A DNA stretch of 64,000 nt from JBHIYN01 sp041984235 (GCA_041984235.1 JBHIYN010000009.1:1-64000); one strand, 5' to 3'; shown: positions 16,109-26,098, counted from the first letter of the stretch. Notes: generated by a model from the letters alone, not told the origin. Made by a program: numbers and translations.

Positions 16109-17482
16109 TCACACGACGCCATAGGCGAGCATGGCCTGCGCCACCTTTTCGAAGCCGGCACGGTTGGCGCCGACGTAGTAGTCGACCGTGTCTCCGTCCC
16201 CGGCGTGCGCGACGCATTCGTCGTGGATGTCACGCATGATCTCGCACAGGCGGCGATCGACCTCGTCGCGCGGCCAGCTGACCCGGGCGGCATTCTGGCT
16301 CTGCTCGAGGCCGCTGACCGCGACACCGCCAGCGTTGGCCGCCTTGGACGGCACGAGCAGCACGTCGCTCTCGCGGAAACGGCGGCCCGCGGCGTTGGTG
16401 ACGGGCATATTGGCGCCTTCGACCACGATCTGTACGTCGTTGTCGATCAGCGTCCTGGCGTCGTCGTCGTCGATCTCGTTCTCGATCGCGCACGGGATCG
16501 CGACATCGGCGGCGAGCGACCACGGCTTGCTTCCGGCCAGGTATTCGACCGAGTCGAATGCCTCGGCGAGCTCTGCGATGCGGCCGCGGCGCTCGAATTT
16601 GATCGCCTTGACGGCTTCGACCATGTCCGCATCGAATCCGTCCGAACAGTGCGCGGTGCCGTCCGAGTCACTCAACGTGAGCACCCGCGCGCCCTTCTGC
16701 ATGGCCTTCTCCGCGGTATAGACGGCAACGTTGCCGGCGCCGCTGATCAGCACGCGCTGCCCGTCGATATCGCTGCCGTTGTACTCGAGCACCTCGTCGA
16801 GAAAGTAGACCACGCCATAACCGGTGGCTTCCTCGCGTACCGCGCTGCCGCCGAAGGTCAGCCCCTTGCCGGTCAGCACGCCGCCCTCGAAACGGTTGGT
16901 CAGACGCATGTACTCGCCGAACAGGAAACCGATCTCGCGGTTGCCGACACCGACGTCGCCGGCAGGCACGTCGACGTACGGGCCTATATAGTGATGCAGT
17001 TCCGCCATCAGCGCCTTGCAGAAACGCATCACCTCGCGCGGCGAACGCCCGCGCGGATCGAAATCGGCGCCGCCCTTGCCGCCGCCCATGGGTAGCCCGG
17101 TGAGTGCGTTCTTGAATGTCTGCTCGAAGCCCAGGAACTTGAGCACGCTGATGTCGGTGGCCTCGCTGAAGCGTAAGCCGCCCTTATAAGGCCCTAGTGC
17201 GCTGTTGAACTGGACGCGCCAGCCCCGGTTGACTTGCACCTCGCCGGCGTCGTCTTCCCAGCACACGCGGAAGCTGATGACGCGATCGGGCTCGGTCATG
17301 CGTTCGAGCAGGCGCGCACTGCGATAGTCGGGGTTATCGCAGACGAGCGGCATGACGCACTCGGCGAGTTCGCACACGGCCTGCACGAACTCGGGTTGGT
17401 GAGGATTGCGCCGCTCGATGCGCTCGACGAATTCGGAATGCGCCTTCGCCACGGCCCGTGAACTTTTGCTCGCGGTCGTCAT
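16109..17482 (-). CDS. gdhA: NADP-type glutamate dehydrogenase
   Basis: Hexameric glutamate dehydrogenase of 457 residues, converting 2-oxoglutarate and ammonium to glutamate. Visible motifs are GPYKGGLRF, FKNALTGLPMGGGKGG with the catalytic lysine, PAGDVGVGNREIG, TGYGVVYF and the nucleotide-binding SGAGNVA. The small-hexamer length and these motifs fit the NADP(H)-dependent GdhA class. The start at 17482 gives the usual length; the frame is open far upstream (to 18691), but that part is antisense to the exchanger gene and unlike any GDH. The gene stands alone. Confidence 0.96.
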   Translation of the reverse strand: MTTASKSSRAVAKAHSEFVERIERRNPHQPEFVQAVCELAECVMPLVCDNPDYRSARLLERMTEPDRVISFRVCWEDDAGEVQVNRGWRVQFNSALGPYKGGLRFSEATDISVLKFLGFEQTFKNALTGLPMGGGKGGADFDPRGRSPREVMRFCKALMAELHHYIGPYVDVPAGDVGVGNREIGFLFGEYMRLTNRFEGGVLTGKGLTFGGSAVREEATGYGVVYFLDEVLEYNGSDIDGQRVLISGAGNVAVYTAEKAMQKGARVLTLSDSDGTAHCSDGFDADMVEAVKAIKFERRGRIAELAEAFDSVEYLAGSKPWSLAADVAIPCAIENEIDDDDARTLIDNDVQIVVEGANMPVTNAAGRRFRESDVLLVPSKAANAGGVAVSGLEQSQNAARVSWPRDEVDRRLCEIMRDIHDECVAHAGDGDTVDYYVGANRAGFEKVAQAMLAYGVV

Positions 17483-17827
17483 CTGGCGCAGAGCTTGCAC
17501 CAGATGCGTCGTCGCACGCAAGCCGGGGTCCGGCGCGGGCACCACGTCGAACGGGCTGGCGCGGCCATCAGGCAGTGCATGCCGCGCCCGTATCTCCTTG
17601 CACAGCGGGCCATGGACAAGCGGCGCCAAGCACGCGAATACGGTAAGTGTCTTCCTTGTTCTGGTCGACGGTGTCGAGGAGATCTCTGGAGACGATACCG
17701 GACCGGGTAGGCCTTCCTCCCCGTGCGGAATCATGCATGATGTGTCCTGGAAAGACGGTCGGCGCCGCGCGCCACGCTGCAACGGTGCCCGCACCCGTCC
17801 GCGCTCGCGCCGCCACCGGCTCACGGC
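17483..17827. other. Divergent intergenic region gdhA / exchanger
   Basis: 345 bases that must contain the promoters of both divergent genes. I see no consensus sigma70 pair, hairpin or repeat that I would name. The translations in all frames look non-coding. Confidence 0.35.
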
Positions 17828-18859
17828 ATGATCGACCTTACACCCTTGAACAATCTGCACCTGTTCGCGCTGCTGGTGGCGACGGTGCTGGCGATCCTGG
17901 TCCTCGGGGTGCGCCTGACGGTGCTTGCCGAGCAGCTCGCCGTGCGCACCGGCCTCGGCGAGGCGATCATCGGCGGTGCCCTGCTCGGTGCATCGACCTC
18001 GCTGTCGGGTACGGTAACCTCGGTCAGCGCCGCCGCCGCGGGCCATACCGAACTCGCGGTCAGCAACGCCATCGGCGGTATCGCGGCGCAGACCTTCTTC
18101 CTTGCCCTCGGCGACCTCGCGTATCGCAGCGCCAATCTCGAGCATGCGGCGGCATCGGCGGAGAACATGGCCAGCGCCGCTCTGCTTGGTGTGCTGCTCG
18201 CCCTCGCGTTGCTGATGCCCTACCTTCCAGCATGGTCGCCATTGGGTATACACCCCGGTAGCGCGGTGCTGGTGGCGGCTTATCTGTTCGGGCTGCGCCG
18301 CGTTGCGCGTATCCGCGAGCAGCCAATGTGGATCGCGCGCCGCACGCTCGACACCCGCGCCGAGCCAGCCAGTGCCATGGCCGGCAACCGCGGCAGGCTG
18401 GTCACCGAGGTTGCCGTGTTCTTTGCACTCGCGCTCGCGATCGGCCTTGCCGGCTACCTCGTCGCCAGCACCGGACTCGAGGTGGCAGCGCGCTTCGGGC
18501 TTGGTCAGAGCCTGGTCGGCGCTGCGCTGACGGCGGTGGTGACCTCGCTGCCGGAACTCGTCACGACGCTTGCGGCGGTGCGCCGCGGCGCACTGCAGCT
18601 CGCCGTCGGCGGTATCATCGGCGGTAATACCTTCGACGTGCTGTTCCTGTCGTTCTCGGATTGTGCCTACCGCGACGGCTCGCTCTACCATGCGATGCGG
18701 CCCGAGTCCGCCTTCTGGATTGTCGTCGCGCTGCTGATGACCGCGGTGTTGTCGTTCGGGCTGATCCAGCGCGAGCGCTACGGCCCCGGGCGCATCGGCT
18801 TCGAGAGCGTCGCGCTGATCGTGCTCTACGTCGGAGCCATCGCTCTGCAGCTTCCGTGA
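17828..18859 (+). CDS. CaCA-family (sodium/calcium exchanger-type) membrane protein
   Basis: A 343-residue membrane protein with two inverted halves of about five helices each. The alpha-repeats are GEAIIGGALLGASTSLSG in the first half and GQSLVGAALTAVVTSLPELV in the second. The second repeat keeps the TSLPE motif whose Glu binds the cation, while the first has STSLSGTV without an acidic residue. This asymmetry is unusual for calcium exchangers, where both repeats carry Glu or Asp, so the transported ion or stoichiometry may differ. The GGIIGGNTFDVLFL segment is typical. It is a single gene, divergent from gdhA. Confidence 0.8.
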   Translation: MIDLTPLNNLHLFALLVATVLAILVLGVRLTVLAEQLAVRTGLGEAIIGGALLGASTSLSGTVTSVSAAAAGHTELAVSNAIGGIAAQTFFLALGDLAYRSANLEHAAASAENMASAALLGVLLALALLMPYLPAWSPLGIHPGSAVLVAAYLFGLRRVARIREQPMWIARRTLDTRAEPASAMAGNRGRLVTEVAVFFALALAIGLAGYLVASTGLEVAARFGLGQSLVGAALTAVVTSLPELVTTLAAVRRGALQLAVGGIIGGNTFDVLFLSFSDCAYRDGSLYHAMRPESAFWIVVALLMTAVLSFGLIQRERYGPGRIGFESVALIVLYVGAIALQLP

Positions 18860-19193
18860 GCGTCAGGTGCAATCGAGGCGCAGAGCGGCGCGCCAGGCAA
18901 CCCGTGGGTGCGTGTCGACCTTGCTATAGACCGCCTCGTCGCACCTCGGCTCGACCGATTCACAAAGCCGGTCGGAATGCCGAAACGCAGCGCAGGTGCC
19001 CCGCAGGGGCGCGCGCTCGGCGCGCGGTCATCAAGCGCCAGTTTTCGGAGAGGCGCTTCTGGGCAACCGTGTCTCGGGTTCGCAGGGTTTACGTTGGCCC
19101 AAGAGCGTACGGGTAGAGCCGCCGCCAGCGACGCCAGGCCCGAATGCTAATCTTCACGCTGCCATGTAACACGAGTATTGGACAGCACTGCCC
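18860..19193. other. Intergenic region upstream of the TonB-dependent receptor
   Basis: 334 bases. A plus-strand frame across it gives a basic, low-information translation. I find no Fur-box-like or riboswitch-like structure by eye. Confidence 0.35.
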
Positions 19194-21275
19194 GTGACGC
19201 GACGCACTGTCTGCATCTTGCGCCGAGTGCGGCTACTCGCCATTGCGACGCTCCCGCTCACCGCCACCGCGCACGACGAGGTGACCGAGGAGATCGTAGT
19301 GCGCGGGCGTGCGAGCAATCTCATCGGCGCGAGCCAGAGCGCATCCAGCGGATTCGTCGGCGCGCGTGATCTCGCCGCGCGCCCCATCCTGCGCTCGGGC
19401 GAGCTGCTCGAGGTGGTACCGGGCGCCGCGGTTACCCAACATTCGGGCACCGGCAAGGCCAACCAGTACTTCCTGCGCGGCTTCAATCTCGATCACGGCA
19501 CGGACTTCGCCGCGAGTCTCGAAGGCGTGCCGCTCAACCTGCGCAGCCATGGCCACGGGCAGGGCTATCTCGATCTCAATCCAATCATCCCGGAGCTGGT
19601 CGACCACATCGAGTACGGCAAGGGTCCCTATCATGCGGACGTGGGGGACTTCTCCTCGGCGGGTTACGCGCGCTACACCCTCAAGCGTCATCTGCACGAG
19701 AATCTGCTGCGCGCCGGTGCCGGGGAGTACGGCTACTACAGGAGCGTGGCCGCCGCGAGCACGGCCGCGGGCCGCGGCGATCTGCTCGGCGCAGTCGAGG
19801 CGCAGCACTACGACGGCCCCTGGGTGCGCGAGGAGAACGGCCACAAGCTGAACGCGCTGGTGCGTTACGCGCAGGGTACGCGGACGGATGGCTTCGACGC
19901 GTCGCTGATGCTGTACGACGCCGAGTGGGATGCCACCGACCAGGTGCCGCGGCGCGCGGTGCGCGACGGCCGCATCGATCGGCTCGGCTTCGTCGACCCC
20001 ACGCTGGGCGGGGCGAGCGAGCGCTGGAGCGTCAATCTCGGCTGGCGCGCCGCGCCGGCTGCGGATACGCGCTGGCATGCCAACGCCTATGTTGTCTATT
20101 CGGACTTCGAGCTCTTCTCGAACTTCACCTATTTTCTCGACGACCCGCTGCGCGGCGATCAGATCGCGCAGTTCGATCGCCGCTGGCTGGCCGGATTCAA
20201 CAGCGAGTACGCGCATGCCGGCCGAGTGCGCGGCCGCGACACGGAGACCCGCGTCGGCATCCAGGTGCGTCACGACGCCGTGATGGACGTGGCCCTGGCG
20301 CGCAGCACCGCGCGCCGGCTGACCGGGTTCGTGCGCAGCGACGAAATCGACGAGACCAGCCTCGGTCTCTATCTCTCGACGCGGGTCGGGCTCACCGACT
20401 GGCTGCGTGCGGAGGCAGGGCTGCGCGCCGATCGTTACTGGCTGGACGTCGGCTCGTCGCTCGCCGCCAACAGTGGCAGCAGGGCGGATACCCAGTTGAG
20501 CCCCAAGGCAAGCCTGGTATTGGTGCCGCATCCCGCGCACGAGGTCTATCTCGATTACGGACGCGGCTTCCACAGCAACGACGCACGCGGCGCGCTCACT
20601 CGCATCGACCCGGCCAGCGGTGCGGCTGCGGATCCGGTCGAACCGCTGGTGGCATCCTGGGGCAGTGAGATCGGCTGGCGCAGCACCGCGCTCAGAGGTC
20701 TGACCACGACCTTCGCGGTGTGGTACCTGGAGCTCGACTCGGAGCTGGTCTTCGTCGGCGATGCCGGCACCACCGAGGCCAGCGGAGCGACGCGGCGTTA
20801 CGGCGTCGAATGGACCAATTTCTATCGACCTTTGCCGTGGCTGACGTTCGATCTCGACGTCGCGTTCACTCATGCAGAGTTTACCGGCGTCCCCGAAGAC
20901 GACATTCCGAACGCGGTGGGACGGGTGATCACGGCTGGCGTCTCCGTCGAGTTCCCGCACGGCTTCTTCGGCGGCCTGCGCCTGAGACACTTCGGCGACA
21001 CGCCGCTGGTCGAGGACGGCCGTGTCGAAGCCGCTGACACCACGGTGGTCAACCTGCGCGCGGGCTACCGCTTCGTACGGGATGTGGAGCTCGCGCTGGA
21101 GGTGTTCAACCTGTTCGACACCGGCGATCCCGACATTAGTTACTTCTTCGCATCCTGTGTGCCGGGCGATCCGCAGGCCGCATGCGGCGCGACGCCGCGC
21201 ACGGGCGTCGACGACGTGCACCTGCATCCGGTCGAGCCGCGCGCGGTGCGTGGAACGCTGACCTGGCGTTTCTGA
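19194..21275 (+). CDS. TonB-dependent outer-membrane receptor
   Basis: A 693-residue gated outer-membrane channel. The signal peptide covers residues 1-26 (LLAIATLPLTATA), the TonB box is EEIVVRG, and the plug domain contains GELLEVVPGAAVTQHSGTG, FLRGFNLDHGTDFA and YGKGPYHADVGDFSSAG. The C-terminal barrel ends in LTWRF with the terminal Phe needed for outer-membrane insertion. The GTG start gives the best signal peptide. The HGQGYLDLNPIIPELV segment resembles a receptor group often found without a siderophore locus. No ABC transporter, TonB or sensor gene is adjacent, so the substrate cannot be deduced. Confidence 0.9.
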   Translation: MTRRTVCILRRVRLLAIATLPLTATAHDEVTEEIVVRGRASNLIGASQSASSGFVGARDLAARPILRSGELLEVVPGAAVTQHSGTGKANQYFLRGFNLDHGTDFAASLEGVPLNLRSHGHGQGYLDLNPIIPELVDHIEYGKGPYHADVGDFSSAGYARYTLKRHLHENLLRAGAGEYGYYRSVAAASTAAGRGDLLGAVEAQHYDGPWVREENGHKLNALVRYAQGTRTDGFDASLMLYDAEWDATDQVPRRAVRDGRIDRLGFVDPTLGGASERWSVNLGWRAAPAADTRWHANAYVVYSDFELFSNFTYFLDDPLRGDQIAQFDRRWLAGFNSEYAHAGRVRGRDTETRVGIQVRHDAVMDVALARSTARRLTGFVRSDEIDETSLGLYLSTRVGLTDWLRAEAGLRADRYWLDVGSSLAANSGSRADTQLSPKASLVLVPHPAHEVYLDYGRGFHSNDARGALTRIDPASGAAADPVEPLVASWGSEIGWRSTALRGLTTTFAVWYLELDSELVFVGDAGTTEASGATRRYGVEWTNFYRPLPWLTFDLDVAFTHAEFTGVPEDDIPNAVGRVITAGVSVEFPHGFFGGLRLRHFGDTPLVEDGRVEAADTTVVNLRAGYRFVRDVELALEVFNLFDTGDPDISYFFASCVPGDPQAACGATPRTGVDDVHLHPVEPRAVRGTLTWRF

Positions 21276-21522
21276 CCAGCGGGCAGCGTCATGTCCGCGC
21301 AGACCCCGGTAATCCTGCGAAGCGGACGACGCCGGGCCTGGGCGGTGCGGGCCGGATGAACGACGGGCCGCGAGCTGGGACTGCGCCGATCCCGGCGACC
21401 CTGGTCCAGGGCAGCCGGAGCGCCAGTGTCCGGTCCCGGTCAGGCATTGTCCTAAAGTCGGCTCGTGCCCCTGCCGATCCAAATCCCGTAACCCAACTTC
21501 GACCGGCCCCGCCGACGCCGCC

Positions 21523-22128
21523 ATGTCCGCCACCACCGCGCCCAACATGCTCTGCCCCGGTTGCGGGCTATTCCAGCCGCGCAGCGCCGCCTGCGTGAGC
21601 TGCGGCATCATCGTGGCCAAGGTGCTCGCGCGGCGGGCGCCTGCCGCGCGGCCGAAGGTCGAGCCCGTCGGGTTTCGCCCGGTCGGCCGGTCCCGCGGTC
21701 ATTCCGCGCGGCACGTTCTCGCGCGCCTCGGCCACGCCTTTCTCGCCGGCACCGGCAGCGCCGTGGCACTGGCGCTCTACCTCGTCGTCACGCCGCAGCC
21801 GATGAGCGTGGGGGCGCTGGCGCGGGCCCAGGAGATCCCGTTCCACCTGCGCGAGTTCCATGTCGAGGGCCGCGTGATCTCGACGCACCGCCCCGGGCTC
21901 GCGGCGCTCGAGACCGGCGATGGCCAGCGCCTGCGAACACTCGAGATCGCCGGTGGCGGGGCGACCGCGGTGGTGAGCTACGATCCGCGCGAGATCAGGT
22001 CCGAGCCAGTGCCCGGCACGCGGGTCGCGGTGGAGGGGCTGTTCGTGCAGGTCACGCGGGTCGAGCGCAGGCACGGGCACCGCGTGACGACGGGCCTGGC
22101 CGTCGCCAGGTCGATCGTCGCGCTGTAG
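21523..22128 (+). CDS. Zinc-ribbon single-pass membrane protein of unknown function
   Basis: A 201-residue protein I do not recognise. Residues 10-30 hold two CxxC knuckles (MLCPGCGLFQPRSAACVSCG), a likely zinc ribbon. A basic stretch follows, then one transmembrane helix (AFLAGTGSAVALALYLVV, about residues 70-90) and a periplasmic part of about 100 residues (HLREFHVEGRVIST ... VVSYDPREIRSEP) that reads as a beta-rich fold. The zinc-ribbon-then-helix layout is seen in several bacterial envelope proteins of unknown role. It is convergent with the quinone oxidoreductase gene. Confidence 0.65.
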   Translation: MSATTAPNMLCPGCGLFQPRSAACVSCGIIVAKVLARRAPAARPKVEPVGFRPVGRSRGHSARHVLARLGHAFLAGTGSAVALALYLVVTPQPMSVGALARAQEIPFHLREFHVEGRVISTHRPGLAALETGDGQRLRTLEIAGGGATAVVSYDPREIRSEPVPGTRVAVEGLFVQVTRVERRHGHRVTTGLAVARSIVAL

Positions 22129-22157
22129 GTGCCTTCAGCAGGCGGTTCCGCGCCGCG

Positions 22158-23135
22158 TCAGACTACCAGCACCGTCGACCCCGTCGTCCGGCGCGCCTCC
22201 AGCGCGCGGTGGGCCTCGGCCGCCTCGGCCAGGGGAAACTTCTGGTTGACCGCAATGTTGACCGCGCCGGAGCCGACCACGTCGAACAGCTCCCCGGCGG
22301 TCGCTTCGAGATCGGCGCGCGTGGCGGTGTAGGTGAACAGCGTCGGCCGGGTGATGAACAGCGAGCCCTTGGCCGCGAGCTGGCCGAGGTCGAAGGGCGG
22401 CACCGGGCCCGAGGCCTGGCCGTAGAGGACCAGCGTGCCGAGCGGGGCGACGCAGTCCAGCGAGCGCTCGAAGGTGTCGACGCCGACCGAGTCGTAGACC
22501 ACCGGCACCTTGGCGCCGCCGGTCAGCTCGAGCACCCGCGGGACGAAGTCTTCCCGGGTGTACACGATCGGGTGAGTGCAGCCGTTGGCGCGCGCGAGTT
22601 CAGCCTTCTCGTCGCTGCCGACGGTGCCGATGACGGTGGCGCCGAGATGCTTCGCCCACTGGCAGAGAATGAGGCCGACGCCGCCGGCGGCGGCGTGCAC
22701 CAGGATGGTGTCGCCTTTCTGCACGCGGTAGGTCCGCCGCAGCAGGTACTGCGCGGTCATGCCCTGCAGCATCATGGCCGCGGCCTGTTCGTCGCTGATT
22801 GTATCGGGCAGCCTGACCACACGGTCCGCGCTCATCACGCGTTCTTCGGTGTAGGCACCGACCGGGCCGGTGGAGTAGGCGATGCGATCGCCGACGGCCA
22901 GCCCGCTCACTTCCGGACCCAGCGCCTCGACCACGCCGGCGGCCTCGAAGCCGGGCACGAAGGGCATGCCGGGCGCGGGGTAGAGGCCGGTGCGGAAGTA
23001 CACGTCGATGTAGTTCAGTCCGACCGCGGTATGGCGCACCCGGATCTCGCCCGCACCCGGCGCACCGACCTCGACTTCCTCCCAGCGCAGGACTTCCGGC
23101 CCGCCCGTCTCGTGTACCCGAATTGCATGCGTCAT
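22158..23135 (-). CDS. qor: NADPH:quinone oxidoreductase (zeta-crystallin type)
   Basis: Medium-chain dehydrogenase without zinc, 325 residues. The N-terminal part has IRVRHTAVGLNYIDVYFRTG and the PFVPGFEAAGVVEA segment; the Rossmann part has VHAAAGGVGLILCQWAKHLGA. The zinc-binding cysteines and the structural-zinc lobe of alcohol dehydrogenases are absent, as expected for Qor. These enzymes reduce quinones or alkenals by NADPH. ATG 23135 gives the canonical start MTHAIRVHETGG. It is divergent from the HIT gene; another member of the family occurs at 47978-48976. Confidence 0.92.
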   Translation of the reverse strand: MTHAIRVHETGGPEVLRWEEVEVGAPGAGEIRVRHTAVGLNYIDVYFRTGLYPAPGMPFVPGFEAAGVVEALGPEVSGLAVGDRIAYSTGPVGAYTEERVMSADRVVRLPDTISDEQAAAMMLQGMTAQYLLRRTYRVQKGDTILVHAAAGGVGLILCQWAKHLGATVIGTVGSDEKAELARANGCTHPIVYTREDFVPRVLELTGGAKVPVVYDSVGVDTFERSLDCVAPLGTLVLYGQASGPVPPFDLGQLAAKGSLFITRPTLFTYTATRADLEATAGELFDVVGSGAVNIAVNQKFPLAEAAEAHRALEARRTTGSTVLVV

Positions 23136-23270
23136 GCCGCTGGCCCTCCCGACCGTTGCCGCGGCGCGCCGGACGCGCGCCACCCGACGCTATCGTACGC
23201 AAAACCCGGGCGTGCTTCCTCCCGCGGCGCGGGGTGCGACAATGTCTCTGTCCGCATGCACCTACGAGTG

Positions 23271-23666
23271 ATGAGCACACGCACCGATCCCAATGCGCCC
23301 TGCATCTTCTGCCACCTCGATCGCGAGATCGTGGCGCAGAACGACCTGGCCTGCGCGGTCTACGACGCCTACCCGGTATCGCCGGGCCACGCGCTGGTCA
23401 TACCGCGCCGCCACGTGCGCACCCTGTTCGATGCCAGCGCGGAGGAGTTCGCGGCCTGTTTCGCGCTGGTGCGCGAGGTGCACGGCATCCTCGCCGCAGC
23501 CCACGCGCCGGACGGCTTCAACGTCGGCGTCAACTGCGAGCCGGCCGGCGGCCAGTCGGTGTGGCATGCCCATATCCATGTCATCCCGCGCTATTCGGGC
23601 GACGTCGCCGAGCCGCTGGGCGGCGTGCGCAACGTGATTCCGCGCCGGCGCGAGCCGGGGCCCTGA
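23271..23666 (+). CDS. HIT-family nucleotide-binding protein
   Basis: A 131-residue histidine-triad hydrolase or transferase acting on nucleoside phosphoramidates or dinucleotides. The triad is WHAHIHVIPR near residue 105; the N-terminal CIFCHLD pair of cysteines and YPVSPGHALVIPRRHV are typical of Ap4A-hydrolase-like members. Starts at 23256 or 23271 are possible; the second gives the usual N-terminus. It lies between qor and the EF-G gene, with no obvious functional link. Confidence 0.9.
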   Translation: MSTRTDPNAPCIFCHLDREIVAQNDLACAVYDAYPVSPGHALVIPRRHVRTLFDASAEEFAACFALVREVHGILAAAHAPDGFNVGVNCEPAGGQSVWHAHIHVIPRYSGDVAEPLGGVRNVIPRRREPGP

Positions 23667-23986
23667 CGAGGCCGCGCCGGTCGGGGGGCGGGCCGGACGG
23701 GGGTGCGCGCCGCCGACTTGCATGGTGCAGCGCAAGGGAATTCCTCGGTGGCGGCGCGGTCCATAGGACGGGATTTGACGCTTGCGTCACCAAATCGGCG
23801 GTTTTTTCGCAGAAAACCGTTCCGTTTCGCGCCCGCTGGCATTAAGATGCGCGCCGTCGCCGTGCCATCGCGCGCGGCGCCCAGGCGCCGGGATCCCCCG
23901 GCCCAGCACCCCGGTGAGCGAGGCGAGCTCCGCGCAGGATTCGGAGCCCGGGTGCCTATTGCCAGCCAGCCATCCAGAGAGCCGAC
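23667..23986. other. Leader region upstream of EF-G
   Basis: 320 bases with no gene. It holds a TTGACG hexamer near 23775 without a matching -10, a TTAAGAT near 23843, and a short inverted repeat at 23799-23819 (CGGTTTT ... AAAACCG). These may belong to the promoter or leader of the downstream gene, but none is decisive. Confidence 0.35.
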
Positions 23987-26074
23987 ATGACCGACCTTAC
24001 CCTGTACCGCAACATCGGAATCTTCGCGCACGTCGATGCGGGCAAGACCACCACTACCGAGCGCATCCTCAAGCTCACCGGCAAGATCCACAAGATCGGC
24101 GAGGTGCACGATGGCGCCGCGACGACCGATTTCATGGAGCAGGAGCAGGAGCGCGGCATCACCATTCAGTCGGCGGCCACCACCTGTTTCTGGAAGGATC
24201 ATCGCTTCAACATCATCGACACCCCCGGACACGTCGACTTCACCATCGAGGTCTACCGCTCGCTCAAGGTGCTCGACGGCGGCATCGGCGTATTCTGCGG
24301 CTCGGGCGGCGTGGAGCCGCAGTCGGAGACCAACTGGCGCTACGCCAACGACTCCGAGGTCGCCCGCATCATCTACGTCAACAAGCTGGATCGCACCGGC
24401 GCGGATTTCTACCGCGTGGTCGCACAGGTCGAGGACGTGCTCGCCGCCACCCCGCTGGTCATGACGCTGCCGATCGGCATCGAGGACCAGTTCGTCGGCG
24501 TGGTGGACCTGCTCACGCGCAAGGCGTGGGTGTGGGACGAATCCGGCGACCCCATGAACTACGAGATCAAGGATGTCCCCGCCGACATGGTGGACAAGGT
24601 CGAACAGTGGCGCGAGAAGCTGGTCGAGACCGCGGTCGAGCAGGACGACGACGTCATGGAGAAGTACCTCGAAGGCGAGGAGCCGGACGTCGAGACGCTC
24701 AAGCGCTGCATCCGCACCGGTACCATCAAGCTGGCGTTCTTCCCCACCTACTGCGGCTCCTCGTTCAAGAACAAGGGCGTGCAGCTGGTGCTGGACGCGG
24801 TGGTCGACTACCTGCCCAACCCGACCGAGGTCGAGCCGCAGCCGGAAGTGGATCTCGAAGGCAACGAGACCGGCGAGGTCGCGATCGTCGACCCCAAGCG
24901 CCCGCTGCGCGCGCTTGCCTTCAAGATCATGGACGACCGTTACGGCGCCCTGACCTTCATCCGCATCTACTCGGGCCACATCGAGAAGGGCATGACGGTG
25001 CTCAACACCGCTACCGGCAAGACCGAGCGCATCGGGCGCATCGTCGAGATGCACGCCGACTCGCGTAACGACGTCGATAGCGCCCAGGCTGGCGACATCG
25101 TCGCGGTGCTCGGCATGAAGAACGTGCAGACCGGCCATACCCTGTGCGACCCCAAGGCGCCCGCCACGCTGGAGCCGATGGTGTTCCCGGACCCGGTCAT
25201 CTCGGTCGCGATTGCGCCCAAGGACAAGGCCGGCGCCGAGAAGCTCGGCATCGCGCTTGGCAAGATGATCGCGGAGGACCCGTCGTTCCGCGTCGAGACC
25301 GACCAGGAGTCGGGCGAGACCATCATCAAGGGCATGGGCGAGCTGCATCTCGACATCAAGGTCGACATCCTCAAGCGCACCCATGGCTGCGAGGTCGAGG
25401 TCGGCAAGCCGCAGGTCGCCTACCGCGAGACCATCACCCAGCGCGTCGAGGACGCCTACACGCACAAGAAGCAGACCGGTGGTTCCGGCCAGTTCGCCAA
25501 GATCGACTACATCATCGAGCCCGGTGAAGTCGGTTCCGGCTTCGAGTTCGAGTCCAAGGTCACCGGCGGTAACGTGCCACGCGAGTTCTGGCCGGCGGTA
25601 CAGAAGGGCTTCGAGACCAGCATCGCCGAGGGCGTGCTCGCCGGTTACCCGATGCAGGACATCAAGGTGACGCTGTTCGACGGTCAGTTCCATGCCGTGG
25701 ACTCCTCGGCCGTGGCGTTCGAGATCGCGGCCAAGGCGGCCTACCGCCAGAGCCTGCCCAAGGCCGGGCCGCAGTTGCTCGAGCCGATCATGAAGATCGA
25801 CGTCTTCACCCCGGAAGAGCACGTCGGCGACGTCATCGGTGACCTGAACCGCCGCCGCGGCATGATCAAGGCGCAGGAGACCGGCGGTCTCGGCGTGCGC
25901 GTGAAGGCCGAGGCGCCGCTGGGCGAGATGTTCGGCTACATCGGCGACCTGCGCACCATGACCTCCGGCCGTGGCCAGTTCTCGATGGAGTTCTCGCACT
26001 ACGCCCCGGCGCCGCGCAACATCGCCGACGAGGTGATCAAGGACGCCAACGAGCGCCGCGGCAAGGCCGCCTGA
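23987..26074 (+). CDS. Elongation factor G, second-type (EF-G2)
   Basis: Ribosomal translocase GTPase of 695 residues. G-domain motifs are AHVDAGKT (P-loop), RGITI, DTPGHVDF and NKLD; domains II to V follow, with the conserved GMGELHLDIKVD, GGSGQFAKI and GYIGDLRTMTSGRGQFSMEF. The NWRYANDSEVARIIYVNKLDR wording is the form I associate with the extra EF-G (EF-G2) of vibrios and relatives, not the str-operon FusA. It is not next to rpsL, rpsG or tuf. Paralogues of this kind can differ in use for translocation versus ribosome recycling. A strong terminator follows. Confidence 0.93.
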   Translation: MTDLTLYRNIGIFAHVDAGKTTTTERILKLTGKIHKIGEVHDGAATTDFMEQEQERGITIQSAATTCFWKDHRFNIIDTPGHVDFTIEVYRSLKVLDGGIGVFCGSGGVEPQSETNWRYANDSEVARIIYVNKLDRTGADFYRVVAQVEDVLAATPLVMTLPIGIEDQFVGVVDLLTRKAWVWDESGDPMNYEIKDVPADMVDKVEQWREKLVETAVEQDDDVMEKYLEGEEPDVETLKRCIRTGTIKLAFFPTYCGSSFKNKGVQLVLDAVVDYLPNPTEVEPQPEVDLEGNETGEVAIVDPKRPLRALAFKIMDDRYGALTFIRIYSGHIEKGMTVLNTATGKTERIGRIVEMHADSRNDVDSAQAGDIVAVLGMKNVQTGHTLCDPKAPATLEPMVFPDPVISVAIAPKDKAGAEKLGIALGKMIAEDPSFRVETDQESGETIIKGMGELHLDIKVDILKRTHGCEVEVGKPQVAYRETITQRVEDAYTHKKQTGGSGQFAKIDYIIEPGEVGSGFEFESKVTGGNVPREFWPAVQKGFETSIAEGVLAGYPMQDIKVTLFDGQFHAVDSSAVAFEIAAKAAYRQSLPKAGPQLLEPIMKIDVFTPEEHVGDVIGDLNRRRGMIKAQETGGLGVRVKAEAPLGEMFGYIGDLRTMTSGRGQFSMEFSHYAPAPRNIADEVIKDANERRGKAA

Positions 26075-26098
26075 GGCCACCCGACGAAGCTGACTGGA

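Noticed and set aside
17483..18691. N-terminal extension of glutamate dehydrogenase
   Set aside because: The usual GdhA length is reached at ATG 17482 and the extension is antisense to the exchanger gene.
19233..21620. 795-codon minus-strand open frame
   Set aside because: Antisense shadow of the TonB-dependent receptor with no family motifs.
23799..23819. Attenuator hairpin before EF-G
   Set aside because: The inverted repeat has only seven paired bases, a T-rich stem and no T run behind it.
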